Source: an uncultured Eubacteriales bacterium
GTDB taxonomy: Bacteria > Bacillota > Clostridia > Peptostreptococcales > Anaerovoracaceae
DNA: 64,000 nt
Assembly (NCBI GenBank): GCA_910583765.1
Contig: CAJTYS010000024.1
Coordinates: 1-64,000 of the forward strand
Reading direction: 5' to 3'
Shown here piece after piece: positions 33,342-42,792 of this stretch. Under the pieces are notes generated by a model. That model was not told where the DNA came from. It saw only the letters and a list, made by a program, of their open reading frames with translations, and did no database searches. Both the position numbers and the translations under genes were made by a program. Position 1 is the first letter of the stretch. Every line of letters begins with the position of its first letter.

Positions 33342-35057
33342 TTACATTTTTTCCGGAGCCTGGATTCCTAAGAGTCCCAGCCCGTTTTTGATGGTATCCT
33401 TTGCCGCCATGACCAGCGCCACCTTGGATGTCTTTTCTTTTTCATCGTCCACCAGCACATGTTCGTCATGGTAAAAGCGGTTAAAGGCCTGTGCGATATC
33501 TACAATATGCCTGGTGACGATAGAAGGTTCATACTTATCGCCAGCTTCTTTCACAACACCTGGGAACGCATAGATCAGACGAGTCAGTTCATATGCGCTG
33601 TCGCTGGTGATATAGCTAGTGTCCACAGGCTCTGATTTGGCTTTGGCCACAATGTCCTCGCCTGCCTTTCTCAGCACGCTGGCGGCCCTGGCATGGGTGT
33701 ACTGGACATAAGGGCCTGTTTCCCCTTCAAAGTTCAGGACTTTATCCCAGGAAAACACGTAATCCTTGATCCTATTGTTGGAAAGCTCTTGGAACATGAC
33801 TGCCCCGATCCCTACCATTTTGGCGGTCTCATCAATGCTGTCCGTGTTCACGTTCTTTTCTTTGATGATCTCTCTGGTCTGGTCCACAGCGCGGTTGAGC
33901 ACGTCTTCCAGGAACACCACCCGTCCTTCTCTTGTGGACATGGTGCCGTCTTCCAGGCTCACCAGCCCGAACGGAATGTGGACGCAGTCTCTGGCCCAAT
34001 CGTATCCCAGCAGTTCCACGATCTGAATCCATTGCTGGAAGTGCAGGTTTTGCTGAGAAGCGACCACGTAGATATTTTTGTAGAAATCATAGTGTTCTTT
34101 CCGATAAACCGCAGCCGCAATGTCTCTGGTGATATACAACGTGGAACCATCGGATTTTGTGATCAGAGCCGGTGACAGTCCGTATTTTTCCAGGTTCACG
34201 ATCTGTGCGCCTTCTGATTCCTCCAGCAGGTCAGCGTCCTTTAACTCCTGGACAAAGCGAGGCATTTTATCCGAGTAAAAGCTTTCGCCCGCATAAGAGT
34301 CGAATTCAATGCCCAGCATGTCATAGACACGGGTGAATTCTTTCAGGCTTTCGTCTCTGAACCACTGCCACAATTCCTTTTCTTCTGGTGCTCCCTGTTC
34401 CAGCTTTGTGAAAATGTCCCTGGCTTCCTGATCCAGGCTCGGGTCCTTCTCTGCTTCCACATGGAACTTGGTGTAATAGGAAAGCAGGGTCTTAATGGGT
34501 TCCCGAACCACGTCTTCTTTATTTCCCCATCTTCTGTAAGCACAGATCATCTTCCCGAACTGGGTGCCGTAATCGCCCAGATGGTTGATGCGCACGGTGT
34601 CATAGCCCAGGAAGTCATAGATCTTGTAGATGGAATTACCGATGACCGTGCTCCTGATGTGGCCGATGTGAAACGGCTTGGCGATGTTCGGGGAAGAGTA
34701 TTCCACAATGACCTTCTTGCCCTTTCCTATGTCGCTGCGGCCGTAGTTTTCGCCTTTTTCCAGAACCTCAGCCACAGTGTCCCGCACATATACGTCTCTG
34801 GACAGGAACATGTTCACATAAGCGTTCACCTGCTCCACTTTGGCAAAGATCGGGTCGCTGCCAATGGCTTCCGCGATTCCTTTGGCGATCATTGGCGGCG
34901 CTTTGCGCATCACCTTTGCCAGTTTGAAGCATGGGAACGCGTAATCTCCCATTTTGCTGTCAGTTGGAACCTCTATCATTTGCCGCAGTTCTTCTTCTGT
35001 CAGTCCTTCTACCGCAGTACACAAGATCTGCGCGATTTTTTCTTTGTAATCAATCAT
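33342..35057 (-). CDS. argS: Arginyl-tRNA synthetase
   Basis: A 571-residue class I synthetase that charges tRNA-Arg. The N-terminal Add-1 domain is followed by the HIGH signature HIGH (130-133, in SSPNIAKPFHIGHIRST), a KMSKS-equivalent near GTMSTREGR, and the anticodon-binding domain with GPYVQYTHARAASVLRKAG. Length and motifs are those of a bacterial ArgRS. It overlaps the DUF523 gene by 8 bp and is followed by a radical SAM gene at 12 bp. Confidence 0.96.
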   Translation of the reverse strand: MIDYKEKIAQILCTAVEGLTEEELRQMIEVPTDSKMGDYAFPCFKLAKVMRKAPPMIAKGIAEAIGSDPIFAKVEQVNAYVNMFLSRDVYVRDTVAEVLEKGENYGRSDIGKGKKVIVEYSSPNIAKPFHIGHIRSTVIGNSIYKIYDFLGYDTVRINHLGDYGTQFGKMICAYRRWGNKEDVVREPIKTLLSYYTKFHVEAEKDPSLDQEARDIFTKLEQGAPEEKELWQWFRDESLKEFTRVYDMLGIEFDSYAGESFYSDKMPRFVQELKDADLLEESEGAQIVNLEKYGLSPALITKSDGSTLYITRDIAAAVYRKEHYDFYKNIYVVASQQNLHFQQWIQIVELLGYDWARDCVHIPFGLVSLEDGTMSTREGRVVFLEDVLNRAVDQTREIIKEKNVNTDSIDETAKMVGIGAVMFQELSNNRIKDYVFSWDKVLNFEGETGPYVQYTHARAASVLRKAGEDIVAKAKSEPVDTSYITSDSAYELTRLIYAFPGVVKEAGDKYEPSIVTRHIVDIAQAFNRFYHDEHVLVDDEKEKTSKVALVMAAKDTIKNGLGLLGIQAPEKM

Positions 35058-35493
35058 GTCTGATATTCTCCTTTTCCGTAATGATCTGAATCTGATGTTT
35101 TTTCAGCAGGCGAGCAAAATAGCCATCGCCATCTGTCAATGTTCGGGAAAATGTCCCATCGTAGATCTGGTCTTTTCCGCAGGAAGGGCTTTTGGCCTTT
35201 AAAATGGCTCCTTCTATGGATTCGCCCCGCTCTTTTGCTGCTTCCTGGGCCAGCTGCCAGCATCCTTTCGCCCCTCTGATAAAATCTTCTGTTAGGTCCT
35301 TTCCCCTTTCATCCAGGACTTTCTCACCTACGATTTCCGCTGGAGGTCTGGGAGCAGGCAATCCAGCCTGGGTCTCTGGGCACACTGCCACATGGCTATG
35401 GGTAGCGGCGAAATCCAAGACCCACTGGCATTTGTTGTTGTTGCCGTTATATTTACAATTTTCGCCTAACAAACAGGCGCTGATCACATACAT
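35050..35493 (-). CDS. DUF523 (YbbK-like) protein
   Basis: A 147-residue protein with the DUF523 signatures: ISACLLGENCKYNG at the N-terminus, VCPETQAGLPAPRPPAEI in the middle and LKAKSPSCGKDQIYDGTFSRTL near the end. The conserved cysteines suggest metal or thiol chemistry, but the function is unknown. It lies 11 bp after mutS2 and overlaps argS, so it is part of the operon. Confidence 0.88.
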   Translation of the reverse strand: MYVISACLLGENCKYNGNNNKCQWVLDFAATHSHVAVCPETQAGLPAPRPPAEIVGEKVLDERGKDLTEDFIRGAKGCWQLAQEAAKERGESIEGAILKAKSPSCGKDQIYDGTFSRTLTDGDGYFARLLKKHQIQIITEKENIRHD

Positions 35494-35504
35494 AAGTTTT
35501 CCCT

Positions 35505-37883
35505 CTATTTTAAAGTAACCACTGTCACGCCGTCACCGCCTTCATCAAAGGTCCCTTTGCGGAAGCGGCTTACATGCTTGTGGCTCCGCATCATGTCCTG
35601 CAGACCTCTTTTCAGGATTCCCTCACCCCTGCCGTGGATCACGGTCACTTCCTTGAGGCCTGCCATGGTTGCGTCATCCAGGTATTTGTCCACGTCCATG
35701 ACAGCGTCATCCAGGTTCTTGCCCCGAACATCCACGCTGACTGACACGTTCTGGGCCTTTGCCCGATACATGGAACCGTAGCTTTTCCTGACTCTTTTCT
35801 GCCGGTTGGTGTCAAAGGCGCCGCCTTCAATGAGCATAATGTCATCCACTTTGATCTTGGCTTTGAGGATCCCTACCTGAACCACCAGCTCGCCCTTGTC
35901 ATCCGGCAGCCCCACGATCTCGCCTTTCTGCCCCAGGCTCAGCACCTTGACCCGATCTCCCAGCTTCAGATCTTCGGGAGCCACAGGATTGTCGTTTACT
36001 TCTCGAATGATCTTTTCCCTGTATTTCCCTGCCGCGTCTTTGATCCGCCTGCGGTTCTCATCGAACTTTTTATTGCGCTCTCCCATGCTTTCCAGCTTGT
36101 TCAGCTTTCGCAGCTCTTCCTGGACTTCTTTGGAAACTTCCTGGGCTTCCTGGATCATCTGGCGGGCCTCTTCCTTAGCCTGGTTGATGATCTTGGTCTT
36201 TTGCTCTTCCAGCTTGCGCTGCTTTTTATCCAGCTCTTCCTTTTGCTTTTTCATAGCGATGTTGAGCATGATGGCCTCGTCCCGCTCTTCCTCCGCAGCC
36301 TTTTTGTCAGCCTCCAGAGCAGAAATCACTTCTTCAAAGCGGATGTCCCCGCCATCTAAGAGCTGTCTGGATTTTTCTATGATGTCTGGATGGAGCCCTA
36401 ATTTCTTGGAAATCTCAAAGGCATTGGATTTTCCCGGTATGCCGATGGCCAGCCGGTAAGTGGGACTGAGGGTCTCCACATCGAATTCCATGGAGGCGTT
36501 TTCCACGCCGTCTGTGGAAATGGCATACTTTTTCAGCTCCGTATAGTGGGTGGTGGCAATGGTCCTGGCCCCTTGCTTGTACAGGCTTTCCAAAATGGAA
36601 ATGGCAAGTGCCGCGCCCTCCGTAGGGTCGGTTCCAGCGCCTAGTTCGTCCACCAGCACCAAGCAGCCTGCTCCTGCCTGTTCCACGATATCCACGATAT
36701 TGGTCATGTGGGAGGAAAAGGTGGAAAGGCTCTGCTCAATGCTCTGCTCGTCACCGATATCCGCGAAAATATCCTGCCACACTGGGATCTGGCTGCCGCT
36801 GGCCGCTGGTATGTGAAGGCCAGTCTGAGCCATCATGGAAAGAAGGCCCACTGTTTTCAGGGTAACAGTCTTTCCTCCGGTGTTAGGACCGGTGATCACC
36901 AGAGTGTTGTACGCCCCGCCCAGGGAGACGTTGATAGGCACTACTTTCTTGGGATCAATGAGCGGGTGCCTGGCTTCTTTTAAAACCAGTTCATCCCCTT
37001 CTGTGATCGAAGGCTCTTCCCCGTGCTGCTGCATGGAAAGCTTTCCCTTTGCCATGATCACATCTAGCTGGATCAGCAGCTTTTGATTGTTCAAAAGTTC
37101 CCTATGATGTTCTGCCACCCTGCCTGAAAGCTCTGCCAGGATCCGTTCCATTTCCGCTTTTTCCTGCAATTCCAGCTGCCGCAGTTCGTTGTTCAGGTTG
37201 ACGATCACCTGGGGTTCGATGAACAAAGTGGCTCCTGTGGCGCTTTGATCGTGGATGATCCCAGGTACTTTGGCCCTGTGCTCCTGCTTCACGGGGATCA
37301 CGTACCGGCCGTCCCGCATGGTGACAATAGCATCTTGGAGAATGGACTTGTTGTCCGCGGAATTCAGGATCTGGTTCATGCGGGCTTTCAATGCGTCCCC
37401 CTGCCGGGCAATGGCTCGCCGGATGGTCCGCAGCTCCGGGCTGGCGTTGTCAGCCATTTCATCCTCTGACAAGATGCACCTGTCGATCTCTTCTTCCAGA
37501 TTCTTGTGGACCGCGATCACCTCGCCGATGCTTTGGATTATGGGCAGCGGCGGCAGGTCGCTCCTAAGAAAGGTAGTCACCCTTCTTGCCAGGCTCATGT
37601 TATAATGAACCTGAAGCAGCTCCTTCATGGTCAGGCTGCCGCCTTTTTTCGCCAAATGGAGGCTGTTCTCAATATCATAAAAACCACTGAGCGGCAAAGG
37701 TCCCTTATGGACGATGAGCGTCACCGCTTCTGTGGTTTCCGTTAACAATTCTCTGATCACAGGGGCTTCACGAAAAGGCCGCAGCTCTGAAATGGTTTTT
37801 TTCGCCATTTCAGAGCCGGCCTGTTCTCCAAGTTTTGCTATGATCTTGTTGTATTCTAAAACATGGATCGTTTTTCTTTTCAT
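35505..37883 (-). CDS. mutS2: Endonuclease MutS2
   Basis: A 792-residue MutS2. The ATPase Walker A is GPNTGGKT (332-339), followed by DELGAGTDPTEGAAL (Walker B region) and THYTELKKYA. A long coiled coil rich in Lys and Glu follows, then a KOW-like segment, and the last 80 residues form the Smr endonuclease domain (VDVRGKNLDDAVMDVDKYLDDA, VIHGRGEGILKRGL). MutS2 suppresses homologous recombination and, in Bacillus, splits collided ribosomes. It sits between zapA and DUF523 with 9-11 bp gaps. Confidence 0.95.
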   Translation of the reverse strand: MKRKTIHVLEYNKIIAKLGEQAGSEMAKKTISELRPFREAPVIRELLTETTEAVTLIVHKGPLPLSGFYDIENSLHLAKKGGSLTMKELLQVHYNMSLARRVTTFLRSDLPPLPIIQSIGEVIAVHKNLEEEIDRCILSEDEMADNASPELRTIRRAIARQGDALKARMNQILNSADNKSILQDAIVTMRDGRYVIPVKQEHRAKVPGIIHDQSATGATLFIEPQVIVNLNNELRQLELQEKAEMERILAELSGRVAEHHRELLNNQKLLIQLDVIMAKGKLSMQQHGEEPSITEGDELVLKEARHPLIDPKKVVPINVSLGGAYNTLVITGPNTGGKTVTLKTVGLLSMMAQTGLHIPAASGSQIPVWQDIFADIGDEQSIEQSLSTFSSHMTNIVDIVEQAGAGCLVLVDELGAGTDPTEGAALAISILESLYKQGARTIATTHYTELKKYAISTDGVENASMEFDVETLSPTYRLAIGIPGKSNAFEISKKLGLHPDIIEKSRQLLDGGDIRFEEVISALEADKKAAEEERDEAIMLNIAMKKQKEELDKKQRKLEEQKTKIINQAKEEARQMIQEAQEVSKEVQEELRKLNKLESMGERNKKFDENRRRIKDAAGKYREKIIREVNDNPVAPEDLKLGDRVKVLSLGQKGEIVGLPDDKGELVVQVGILKAKIKVDDIMLIEGGAFDTNRQKRVRKSYGSMYRAKAQNVSVSVDVRGKNLDDAVMDVDKYLDDATMAGLKEVTVIHGRGEGILKRGLQDMMRSHKHVSRFRKGTFDEGGDGVTVVTLK

Positions 37884-37892
37884 TTGCTTCCT

Positions 37893-38450
37893 TTATTCTA
37901 CGTCTCGTTGATAAGACTCCAGTTCTTTTTTCAACTGAAGGTTTTCCATCTGCAGATCAAAGAAGGTGTTTTCCAGCTCCTTGCATTTTTCCTGCAGCTC
38001 TTCCATTTCCTTTTCCGAGTTTTCCAGGAGCTTTTCCGCAGCTTTTTCACTGGCAGCTTTCAGATCTTGTATCTGCTTGTCTTTGTCTGCCAGCTCCTTG
38101 CGCAGCCGTTCATTTTGCTGCACCATGCCTTGGGTCTCTTCTTTGTATTGATGGAAATTCTTTTTCGCTTCATCCCACAGCTGCACATAATGCTGCGCGT
38201 CTTTTTCCAGCTGCTGGTTCAGCTTCTTCAGTTCTTCCACTTCTTCTTTGCATTCAAAGCTTTCATCCGCGATGTTCACAGCTGAAAGCACTGCCAGATC
38301 ATTGACCGGACAGGAAATCGCCGCGCTTGCGATCTGGTGCATCTGGTTATCCACATAGGCAGCGACTTTCACGATATGCTCCCTGTTCTTTTCCCCAGAT
38401 ATGACATATTCCTGTCCATAGATCTTTACACTTACTTTGTTGCTTTCCAC
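37893..38450 (-). CDS. zapA: Cell division protein ZapA
   Basis: A 185-residue protein. The N-terminal 90 residues match ZapA (KVSVKIYGQEYVISGEKNREHIVKVAAYVDNQM, AVLSAVNIADE), and the C-terminal half is one long coiled coil rich in Glu and Lys. ZapA bundles FtsZ filaments. The start is GTG at 38450 with GGGAGG 7 bp upstream. It lies between pheT and mutS2, the usual Firmicutes arrangement, and ftsZ itself is about 4 kb upstream on the same strand. Confidence 0.92.
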   Translation of the reverse strand: MESNKVSVKIYGQEYVISGEKNREHIVKVAAYVDNQMHQIASAAISCPVNDLAVLSAVNIADESFECKEEVEELKKLNQQLEKDAQHYVQLWDEAKKNFHQYKEETQGMVQQNERLRKELADKDKQIQDLKAASEKAAEKLLENSEKEMEELQEKCKELENTFFDLQMENLQLKKELESYQRDVE

Positions 38451-38464
38451 AGGCGTACCTCCCC

Positions 38465-40897
38465 TTATATTTCCCTCAAAACCGCATTAACTTTATTTTT
38501 TAGCGCTTCCAGGACGCAGGTATGGACTTTCGTCACCTCTTCGTCTGTCAAGGTCTTGCTCTTGTCTCGATAAGTCAGGGCGAACGCAACGCTCTTTTTG
38601 CCTTCTTCGACTTGCTTTCCTCGATAAACGTCAAAGAGACGCACGCTTTCCAAAATGGACTTTCCTTCTTCACGGATCACGGTCTCAATGTCGCCTACCT
38701 GCATGTCTTCATCCACCAAAAGCGCGATGTCCCTGGAGGTAGCCGGATATTTTGGCAGAGGTTCATAAGCCTTTTCAATGTTCGCGTGGCGAATCATGGA
38801 ATCAAAGAACAGCTCACAGCAGTAAGCCCTAGTCCCAATGCCGAATTTGTCAGCCACGTCTGGATAAACCTCACCCATGATGCCCAGTTCCTCTTCGCCT
38901 ACTGCTATTCTTGCGCAGCGGCCCGGATGATATACGCCATACTCGCTTTCCGCGGTATAGGAAACCCCTTTGATTCCCAGGTTCTTCAGCAGTTCCTCTA
39001 TGATGCCTTTGAGCACGAAGAAATCAATGTCATTTCCATAAAGGCCAATGGCAAGGCCTGTCTGTTCGTCTGGCAGGTCTTCTGGCTTGATGAAATTCGT
39101 GGTGAACGTGCTGCCGATCTCAAATGCTTTGACGGTTTCAATGTTTCGAGAGTAATTCCTACCCAGCACTTCCAGCATGTTGGGCGTGAGGATGGTCCGC
39201 ATCACAGAGTTTTCCTCTCCCAGTGGATTGAGAATCTTCACGAAATCCCGCTCCCAGGAATCTTCATCAATACGGATATCATCCAGTCCCTTAGGGCTGA
39301 CAAAGGAATAGGTCTGGGCTTCATTGAGTCCCAATGCGCACAAAGTGTCTCTGGCATGATCCACCAAGCTTCTTTCCTTGGATTTTCCGGCTTCTGCGTT
39401 CCCCTTTGGAATAGTCACCGGCAGTTTATCGTAGCCGTACATTCTGGCTACTTCTTCTATGAAATCCACTTCTGTCAGCATGTCCTGTCTGATGGTCGGA
39501 GGCGTCACTTTCAGGACCGGTCCGCTTCCTTCCACTTTCATTTCCAGGCTTTCAAAGATCTTTGTCATGTCTTCTGCGGAAAGCTGGATCCCCAGTACCT
39601 GATTGATCCGCGCTACCCGTACATCGATAGCCTGCGCTTCAAAGGTTTTCGGATAAACGTCCACCGTACCGGAAGCCACTTTCCCGCAGCCTAGAATCTC
39701 GATGAGCCTGCACACCCGGTCCGCGGCCGCCTGGCACAGATTTGGGTCAATGCCCTTTTCAAACCTGGATGAGGCTTCTGTGCGCAGACCTAATTTCTTG
39801 GAAGTGGCCCGCACGCTGTCACCGCTAAAGTTAGCTGATTCCACTAAAATGGTAGTGGTGTCCGCTTCGATCTCCGAGTTCAGTCCACCCATGACGCCGG
39901 CGATGGCCACGCCTTTTTTTCCGTCCTTAATCAGCAGCATGTCTTCTGTCAAAGTACGTTCCGTGTTGTCCAGGGTGGTGAAGGTTTCCCCTTCCTGGGC
40001 GCATTCTACGATGATCTTGTTTTCCTCGATCTGGCGGATGTCAAAGGCATGGATAGGCTGACCATATTCCAGCATCACGAAGTTGGTGATGTCTACGATA
40101 TTGTTAATCGGGCGCATCCCCGCATACATCAGTCTCTTTTGCAGCCACCAAGGGGACTGGCCGATCTTCACATCTGTGACGATCCTCGCCGCGTATCTTC
40201 TGCACAGCTCCGGCGCTTTGATCTCCACTTGGATGAAATCCTTTGCCTGCTTGTCCGTTTCCGCTACGCATGTAGTGTCCGGGTACACCAGCTTTTCGCC
40301 AAAGGTGGCCGCCGCTTCTCTGGCCATCCCTGTCATGGACAGGCAGTCCGGTCTGTTGGGAGTGATCTCAAAATCCACTACCGCCTGTTTCAGACCCAGG
40401 GCTTCGGCGAAATCCTGTCCCAAAGGATATTCTTCTTCCAGGATCCAGATCCCGTCCTTGTGGGCCACAGGCACTACTTTGTCATCAAATCCCAGTTCAC
40501 CGGCGGAACACAGCATGCCGAAGGATTCCACGCCCCGCAGCTTTCCTTTGGTAATCTTGGTGCCGCCCTCTTCCTTTGCTTTTCCATGGAGCGGTCCTGG
40601 GATGCGGCTCTTGTGCAGGGCCACTGGCACATACGCGCCTTCAAACACGTTGGGCGCACCGGTAACGATCTGGATCAATTCTTCTTTTCCTACGTTAATT
40701 TGACACACCACCAGCTTGTCAGCGTCCGGGTGTTTTTCTATTTTCTCGATTTTTCCTACGACTACGTTTTCCATTTCTTCGCAGAAATGCTCGCAGGTTT
40801 CCAGGTTGGAGCCTGACATGATCATTCTGTCACAGAACTCCTTTGTATCCACATTGATATCTGTATAATCTTTCAGCCATTCTATTGGGACTAACAT
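38465..40897 (-). CDS. pheT: Phenylalanyl-tRNA synthetase beta subunit
   Basis: An 810-residue beta chain. It has the N-terminal tRNA-binding OB domain (VVGKIEKIEKHPDADKLVVCQINVG, IVTGAPNV), the B3/B4 editing domain, B5 and the catalytic-like core, and ends in the anticodon-binding FDX-ACB domain (KYPATSRDIALLVDEDMQVGDIE). Length matches the family. AGGAGG precedes the ATG. It lies 12 bp after pheS. Confidence 0.97.
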   Translation of the reverse strand: MLVPIEWLKDYTDINVDTKEFCDRMIMSGSNLETCEHFCEEMENVVVGKIEKIEKHPDADKLVVCQINVGKEELIQIVTGAPNVFEGAYVPVALHKSRIPGPLHGKAKEEGGTKITKGKLRGVESFGMLCSAGELGFDDKVVPVAHKDGIWILEEEYPLGQDFAEALGLKQAVVDFEITPNRPDCLSMTGMAREAAATFGEKLVYPDTTCVAETDKQAKDFIQVEIKAPELCRRYAARIVTDVKIGQSPWWLQKRLMYAGMRPINNIVDITNFVMLEYGQPIHAFDIRQIEENKIIVECAQEGETFTTLDNTERTLTEDMLLIKDGKKGVAIAGVMGGLNSEIEADTTTILVESANFSGDSVRATSKKLGLRTEASSRFEKGIDPNLCQAAADRVCRLIEILGCGKVASGTVDVYPKTFEAQAIDVRVARINQVLGIQLSAEDMTKIFESLEMKVEGSGPVLKVTPPTIRQDMLTEVDFIEEVARMYGYDKLPVTIPKGNAEAGKSKERSLVDHARDTLCALGLNEAQTYSFVSPKGLDDIRIDEDSWERDFVKILNPLGEENSVMRTILTPNMLEVLGRNYSRNIETVKAFEIGSTFTTNFIKPEDLPDEQTGLAIGLYGNDIDFFVLKGIIEELLKNLGIKGVSYTAESEYGVYHPGRCARIAVGEEELGIMGEVYPDVADKFGIGTRAYCCELFFDSMIRHANIEKAYEPLPKYPATSRDIALLVDEDMQVGDIETVIREEGKSILESVRLFDVYRGKQVEEGKKSVAFALTYRDKSKTLTDEEVTKVHTCVLEALKNKVNAVLREI

Positions 40898-40909
40898 CTA
40901 CGGCACCTC

Positions 40910-41932
40910 CTACTTGAACTGGTTGATGAAACGCATGTCGTTTTCATAGAAAAGACGAATATCATCAACACCATACTTTAACATCGCGATTCGTTCCACA
41001 CCCATGCCAAAGGCGAACCCAGTATATTTCTCCGTATCAATGCCGCCTACTGCCAGCACGTTAGGGTGAACCATGCCGCAGCCCAGGATCTCGATCCAGC
41101 CGCTGCCCTTGCAGATCCTGCAGCCTGTTCCGCCGCATTTAAAGCAAGACACGTCCATTTCCGCGCTAGGCTCTGTGAATGGAAAATGGTGAGGTCTGAA
41201 TTTTGTTTTTGTGGAGGAACCGAAAAGCTGTTTTGCCATGCTGTCCAGGGTGCCTTTCAGATCTGCCATGGTAATGCCCTCATCCACGATCAAGCCTTCC
41301 ACCTGATGAAACATCGGGGAGTGGGTGGCGTCCGGCGTATCGCAGCGAAAGCATCTGCCTGGGGCAATGACTTTGATCGGCGGCTCCTGGCTCATGAGAG
41401 TCCTGATCTGCACAGAGGACGTATGAGGCCGCAGCACTGTGTCCTTAGCAATGTAAAAGGTATCCGTCATGTCTCGCGAAGGGTGGTTCGGCGGAGAGTT
41501 TAAGGCGTCAAAGGCATTGAACACGCTTTCTACCTGAGGTCCTTCCGCAATAGAATATCCCATGGACATGAAGATCTGAGAGATTTCTTCGATGGTGATG
41601 GTAATGGGATGCTTCACTCCCAGGCTCATGTCTTTGCCTGGTTCCGTCACATCGATCTTTTCCAGCTTGAATTGGGCCTCCCTTGCCGCGGCTTTTACCT
41701 GCGCCATTTTTTCTTCCAGCAAGGTTTCGATTTCGTTTCTCACTTTGTTGGCTGCCTGTCCAAGCTCTTTTTTCTCCTCTGGACTCAGTTTTCCCATTCC
41801 TCTGAGGATCTGGGTCAGCTGCCCTTTTTTCCCCAGGGTCTTGACTCTCACTTCATCTGCCTGGGCTAGGTTTTGGGCTTTTTCTAATTGTTCTTTTGCC
41901 TCCTGCAAAATTTGATTCAATTGAGTTTGCAT
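40910..41932 (-). CDS. pheS: Phenylalanyl-tRNA synthetase alpha subunit
   Basis: A 340-residue alpha chain with the N-terminal coiled coil (KTLGKKGQLTQILRGMGKLSPEEKKELG) and the class II motifs: RDMTDTFYI, RTHTSSVQIR-like HTSSVQIRTL (motif 2 region) and GFAFGMGVERIAMLKYG (motif 3). It forms the alpha2-beta2 enzyme with PheT. No T-box leader is present in the 26 bp between it and the trmH-like gene, so control must act further upstream or differ from the common Firmicutes pattern. Confidence 0.97.
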   Translation of the reverse strand: MQTQLNQILQEAKEQLEKAQNLAQADEVRVKTLGKKGQLTQILRGMGKLSPEEKKELGQAANKVRNEIETLLEEKMAQVKAAAREAQFKLEKIDVTEPGKDMSLGVKHPITITIEEISQIFMSMGYSIAEGPQVESVFNAFDALNSPPNHPSRDMTDTFYIAKDTVLRPHTSSVQIRTLMSQEPPIKVIAPGRCFRCDTPDATHSPMFHQVEGLIVDEGITMADLKGTLDSMAKQLFGSSTKTKFRPHHFPFTEPSAEMDVSCFKCGGTGCRICKGSGWIEILGCGMVHPNVLAVGGIDTEKYTGFAFGMGVERIAMLKYGVDDIRLFYENDMRFINQFK

Positions 41933-41958
41933 ATATTTTACCTCTCCAAAATTATAGT

Positions 41959-42729
41959 CTATTTACGAACGGATTCATACATGAGGATCCCCGCGGCCAC
42001 AGCTGCGTTCAGGGAATCAATGTTGCCGTCCATGGGAATCCGAATCACCTGGTGGGCCATGTTCATCAGGTCAGCGGAAATCCCGTTTCCTTCATTACCA
42101 ATGATTAGCCCAATATTGTTTCGCATGTCCACGTCATAATAGCACAGCTCTGTGTCAAAACCCGTGGCCAGAATGGTCTTTCCCGCGGCTTTTAGGATAG
42201 AAACCGCCTGCTTTGGGCAGTCAGCCGCGAACACTGGCATCCGAAACAGAGAGCCTGCCGCGGCCCGCACGATCTTTGGCGCATAAAGGTCCGCGGTCCC
42301 TTTGATGGTCATCAGACCGCTGTATCCAGCTGCGTCAGCTGTGCGCAGGATGGTCCCAATGTTTCCTGGATCCTGCAGACGATCCAAAAGCACCACGTTT
42401 CCTGATTTTGTTTGGATTTGTTTTAAAAAATCCGCTTCTCCCATGACCGTTTTTTCCACAATCGCCAGAACTCCCTGGCTGGCCTCAGTCTGGGAAAGCT
42501 TTTCAAAGAGTGTTTTCTCCATGAAAACCACTTTACAGGGCAGATGTTCAGGGAGTTTTTTTCCTTCCAGGGCAATGACCGCATCTAATCTTTGTCCTGT
42601 TTTCAAGGCTTCATCCAGCAGCCTGTCCCCCTCGATCAGGTACTTGCCAAAAGCTTCCCGATATTTCCGAAAAGCCAGTTTGCTGCACAATTTATATATT
42701 TGATTGTCCTTTGATATGATTCTGTTCAT
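41959..42729 (-). CDS. TrmH/SpoU family RNA 2'-O-methyltransferase
   Basis: A 256-residue methyltransferase. The N-terminal RNA-binding part resembles the L30e-like domain (FGKYLIEGDRLLDEALK), and the SPOUT knot motifs are present: VVLLDRLQDPGNIGTILRTADAAG (motif 1), GLIIGNEGNGIS (motif 2) and IPMDGNIDSLNAAVAAGILMYE (motif 3). It should methylate a ribose in rRNA or tRNA; which one cannot be told. The start at 42729 (MNRIISK) was preferred over a GTG at 42762 that lies inside the ftsZ terminator. Confidence 0.88.
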   Translation of the reverse strand: MNRIISKDNQIYKLCSKLAFRKYREAFGKYLIEGDRLLDEALKTGQRLDAVIALEGKKLPEHLPCKVVFMEKTLFEKLSQTEASQGVLAIVEKTVMGEADFLKQIQTKSGNVVLLDRLQDPGNIGTILRTADAAGYSGLMTIKGTADLYAPKIVRAAAGSLFRMPVFAADCPKQAVSILKAAGKTILATGFDTELCYYDVDMRNNIGLIIGNEGNGISADLMNMAHQVIRIPMDGNIDSLNAAVAAGILMYESVRK

Positions 42730-42743
42730 ATGGTCCTGACTCA

Positions 42744-42772
42744 AGAAAAGCCGGTCAAACACCGGCTCTTCT
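42744..42772 (-). terminator. Terminator of ftsZ / the dcw cluster
   Basis: Minus strand stem AGAAGAGCCGGT / ACCGGCTTTTCT (12 bp with one G-T, 42744-42755 with 42761-42772), loop GTTTG, followed by TG-rich sequence with the T tract in the stem. It lies 20 bp after the ftsZ stop and separates the dcw cluster from the pheST run. Confidence 0.75.
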
Positions 42773-42792
42773 TCTATGTATAGGCATTGTTT

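Noticed and set aside
41933..41958. T-box riboswitch for pheST
   Set aside because: Only 26 bp separate pheS from the gene before it; no leader can fit and no T-box motif is visible upstream of the trmH-like gene.
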